Shown here in pieces: positions 13,576 through 14,185 of a stretch of DNA of 14,185 nucleotides. This DNA comes from an uncultured Rubrivivax sp. (GTDB taxonomy: Bacteria > Pseudomonadota > Gammaproteobacteria > Burkholderiales > Burkholderiaceae_C): assembly GCA_937975735.1 (NCBI GenBank), contig CALJUI010000387.1, forward strand, positions 1-14,185, given 5' to 3'. The position numbers were made by a program, and so were the translations under genes. The notes under the pieces were generated by a model. It saw only the letters and a program-made list of their open reading frames with translations, ran no database searches and had not been told where the DNA came from. Position 1 is the stretch's first letter. Each line of letters starts with the position of its first letter.

Positions 13576-14075
13576 TAGCGTCGCTCCTCGATGTCGAAAC
13601 TGAGCGTGCCGTCGTCGGCACGCGCCAGCCGCAGCTTCTGCGCCGATGGCAGGCTGATCCGGGCGGCGGCGAAGGTGGCCTCGATCGGCAGCTCGCGCCC
13701 GCCGCGGTCGACCAGCACCGCCAGCCTCACGCGCGCCGGCCGGCCGTAGTCGTAGAGTTCGTTGAGCACCGCGCGCACGGTGCGGCCGCTGTTGAGCACG
13801 TCGTCGATCAGCAGCAGGTCGGCGTCGTCGATCGCGAAGGGCAGCGCGGTCGGATCGGCGCCGGCGACCAGGCCGCGCGCCCGGTAGTCGTCGCGGTGCA
13901 GGCTGCTGGAGATCGTGCCGGCCGCGCCGTCGCGCTGCAGGTCGGCCTGCAGCCGCTCGGCCAGCCAGGCGCCGCCCGACCGGATGCCAACCAGGCGGGT
14001 CGCCGGCGCCAGCAGACCGCGCACGCCTTCGCGCAGGTCCTGGTACAGCGCCTCGGCGTCGAGCGAGAGGTTCAT
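13575..14075 (-). CDS. pyrR: PyrR: uracil phosphoribosyltransferase / pyrimidine operon regulator
   Basis: A PRT-fold protein of 166 residues. In Gram-positive bacteria PyrR binds leader RNA to attenuate pyr operons and also makes UMP from uracil and PRPP. Seen: GIRSGGAWLAERL at 30-42, RDDYRARG at 61-68, PRPP loop IDDVLNSGRTVRA at 90-102 and AVLVDRGGRELPIEA at 119-133. The position directly before pyrB suggests pyrimidine control or salvage. No attenuator leader is visible, because ruvX overlaps its start by 4 bp (ATGA) and its stop overlaps the pyrB GTG by one base. AGGGA 6 nt before the ATG is the likely ribosome site. Confidence 0.93.
   Translation of the reverse strand: MNLSLDAEALYQDLREGVRGLLAPATRLVGIRSGGAWLAERLQADLQRDGAAGTISSSLHRDDYRARGLVAGADPTALPFAIDDADLLLIDDVLNSGRTVRAVLNELYDYGRPARVRLAVLVDRGGRELPIEATFAAARISLPSAQKLRLARADDGTLSFDIEERR
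13584..13588 (-). promoter_or_regulatory. Ribosome binding site deciding the pyrB GTG start
   Basis: AGGAG on the minus strand, 8 nt before the GTG at 13575 and inside the end of pyrR. It supports the GTG start of pyrB and shows that pyrB can be initiated in its own right despite the one-base overlap. Confidence 0.7.
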
Positions 14076-14185
14076 GCGGTGTCCCTGAAGAACTGGTCGA
14101 GGATCAGTGCGGCCGAGGCGGCGTCGACGTCGCGCGCGCCGTCGGCGATCGCTTCGGTGGTCGTGTAGCGCTCGTCGACCTCGTG
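14072..14185 (-). CDS. ruvX: RuvX/YqgF Holliday junction resolvase-like protein (partial, 5' part beyond right edge)
   Basis: Only the last 37 residues are visible. VDERYTTTEA at 3-12 and DAASAALILDQFF at 21-33 of the fragment match the C-terminal signature of the YqgF RNase H-like family (VDERxTSxEA ... DAxAAxLILQxYL), linked to 16S rRNA 5' processing and possibly Holliday junction resolution. Its TGA overlaps the pyrR ATG by 4 bp. The order ruvX-pyrR-pyrB is common in Burkholderiales. Confidence 0.9.
   Translation of the reverse strand, partial: HEVDERYTTTEAIADGARDVDAASAALILDQFFRDTA

Noticed and set aside
1..14185. tRNA, rRNA, CRISPR array, insertion sequence or prophage
   Set aside because: Scanned by eye on both strands; gaps are too short, and no transposase, regular spaced repeats or tRNA-like cloverleaf were seen.

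Overview
The window is very GC-rich and tightly packed. Gene content and order point to a betaproteobacterium of the order Burkholderiales, probably near Rubrivivax, Leptothrix or Methylibium. This placement is inferred from family resemblance and local gene order; no search was run. I see no mobile element, CRISPR array or structural RNA gene. Intergenic space is scarce: the longest gene-free stretch is about 120 bp.

Left part (1-3849, minus strand, transcribed right to left): a BioC-like methyltransferase is followed by a 122-bp leader and then the aa3-type cytochrome c oxidase operon. That operon runs DUF2244 membrane protein, coxB (subunit II carrying a C-terminal cytochrome c domain) and ctaD (subunit I, cut by the window edge). 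The leader holds a promoter-like sequence and a strong short stem-loop.

Middle (3870-8130): comF and trmL run on the plus strand, diverging from the methyltransferase over only 20 bp. They converge on a minus-strand run of rhodanese/grxC, secB and gpsA. A 17-bp tandem duplication has removed the rhodanese stop codon, so rhodanese and glutaredoxin 3 now form one reading frame. gpmA diverges from the rhodanese gene over 47 bp and converges, with a 16-bp overlap, on the next operon.

Right part (8115-14185, minus strand): one long run of overlapping or nearly touching genes, ruvX (partial), pyrR, pyrB, pyrC', plsC, a long thymidine/AMP phosphorylase-like gene, and a PRPP-synthetase-like gene. 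PyrB and a catalytically dead dihydroorotase-like PyrC' probably form the aspartate transcarbamoylase complex. The last two genes encode an archaeal-type nucleotide phosphorylase and a Prs-like protein. They form a candidate nucleotide-ribose salvage module attached to pyrimidine synthesis.

The most noteworthy items are the duplication-made rhodanese-GrxC fusion, the phosphorylase/Prs pair, the inactive PyrC', and AT-rich shared -10 patches between divergent genes that lack ribosome binding sites. Most of the window is otherwise ordinary housekeeping sequence.
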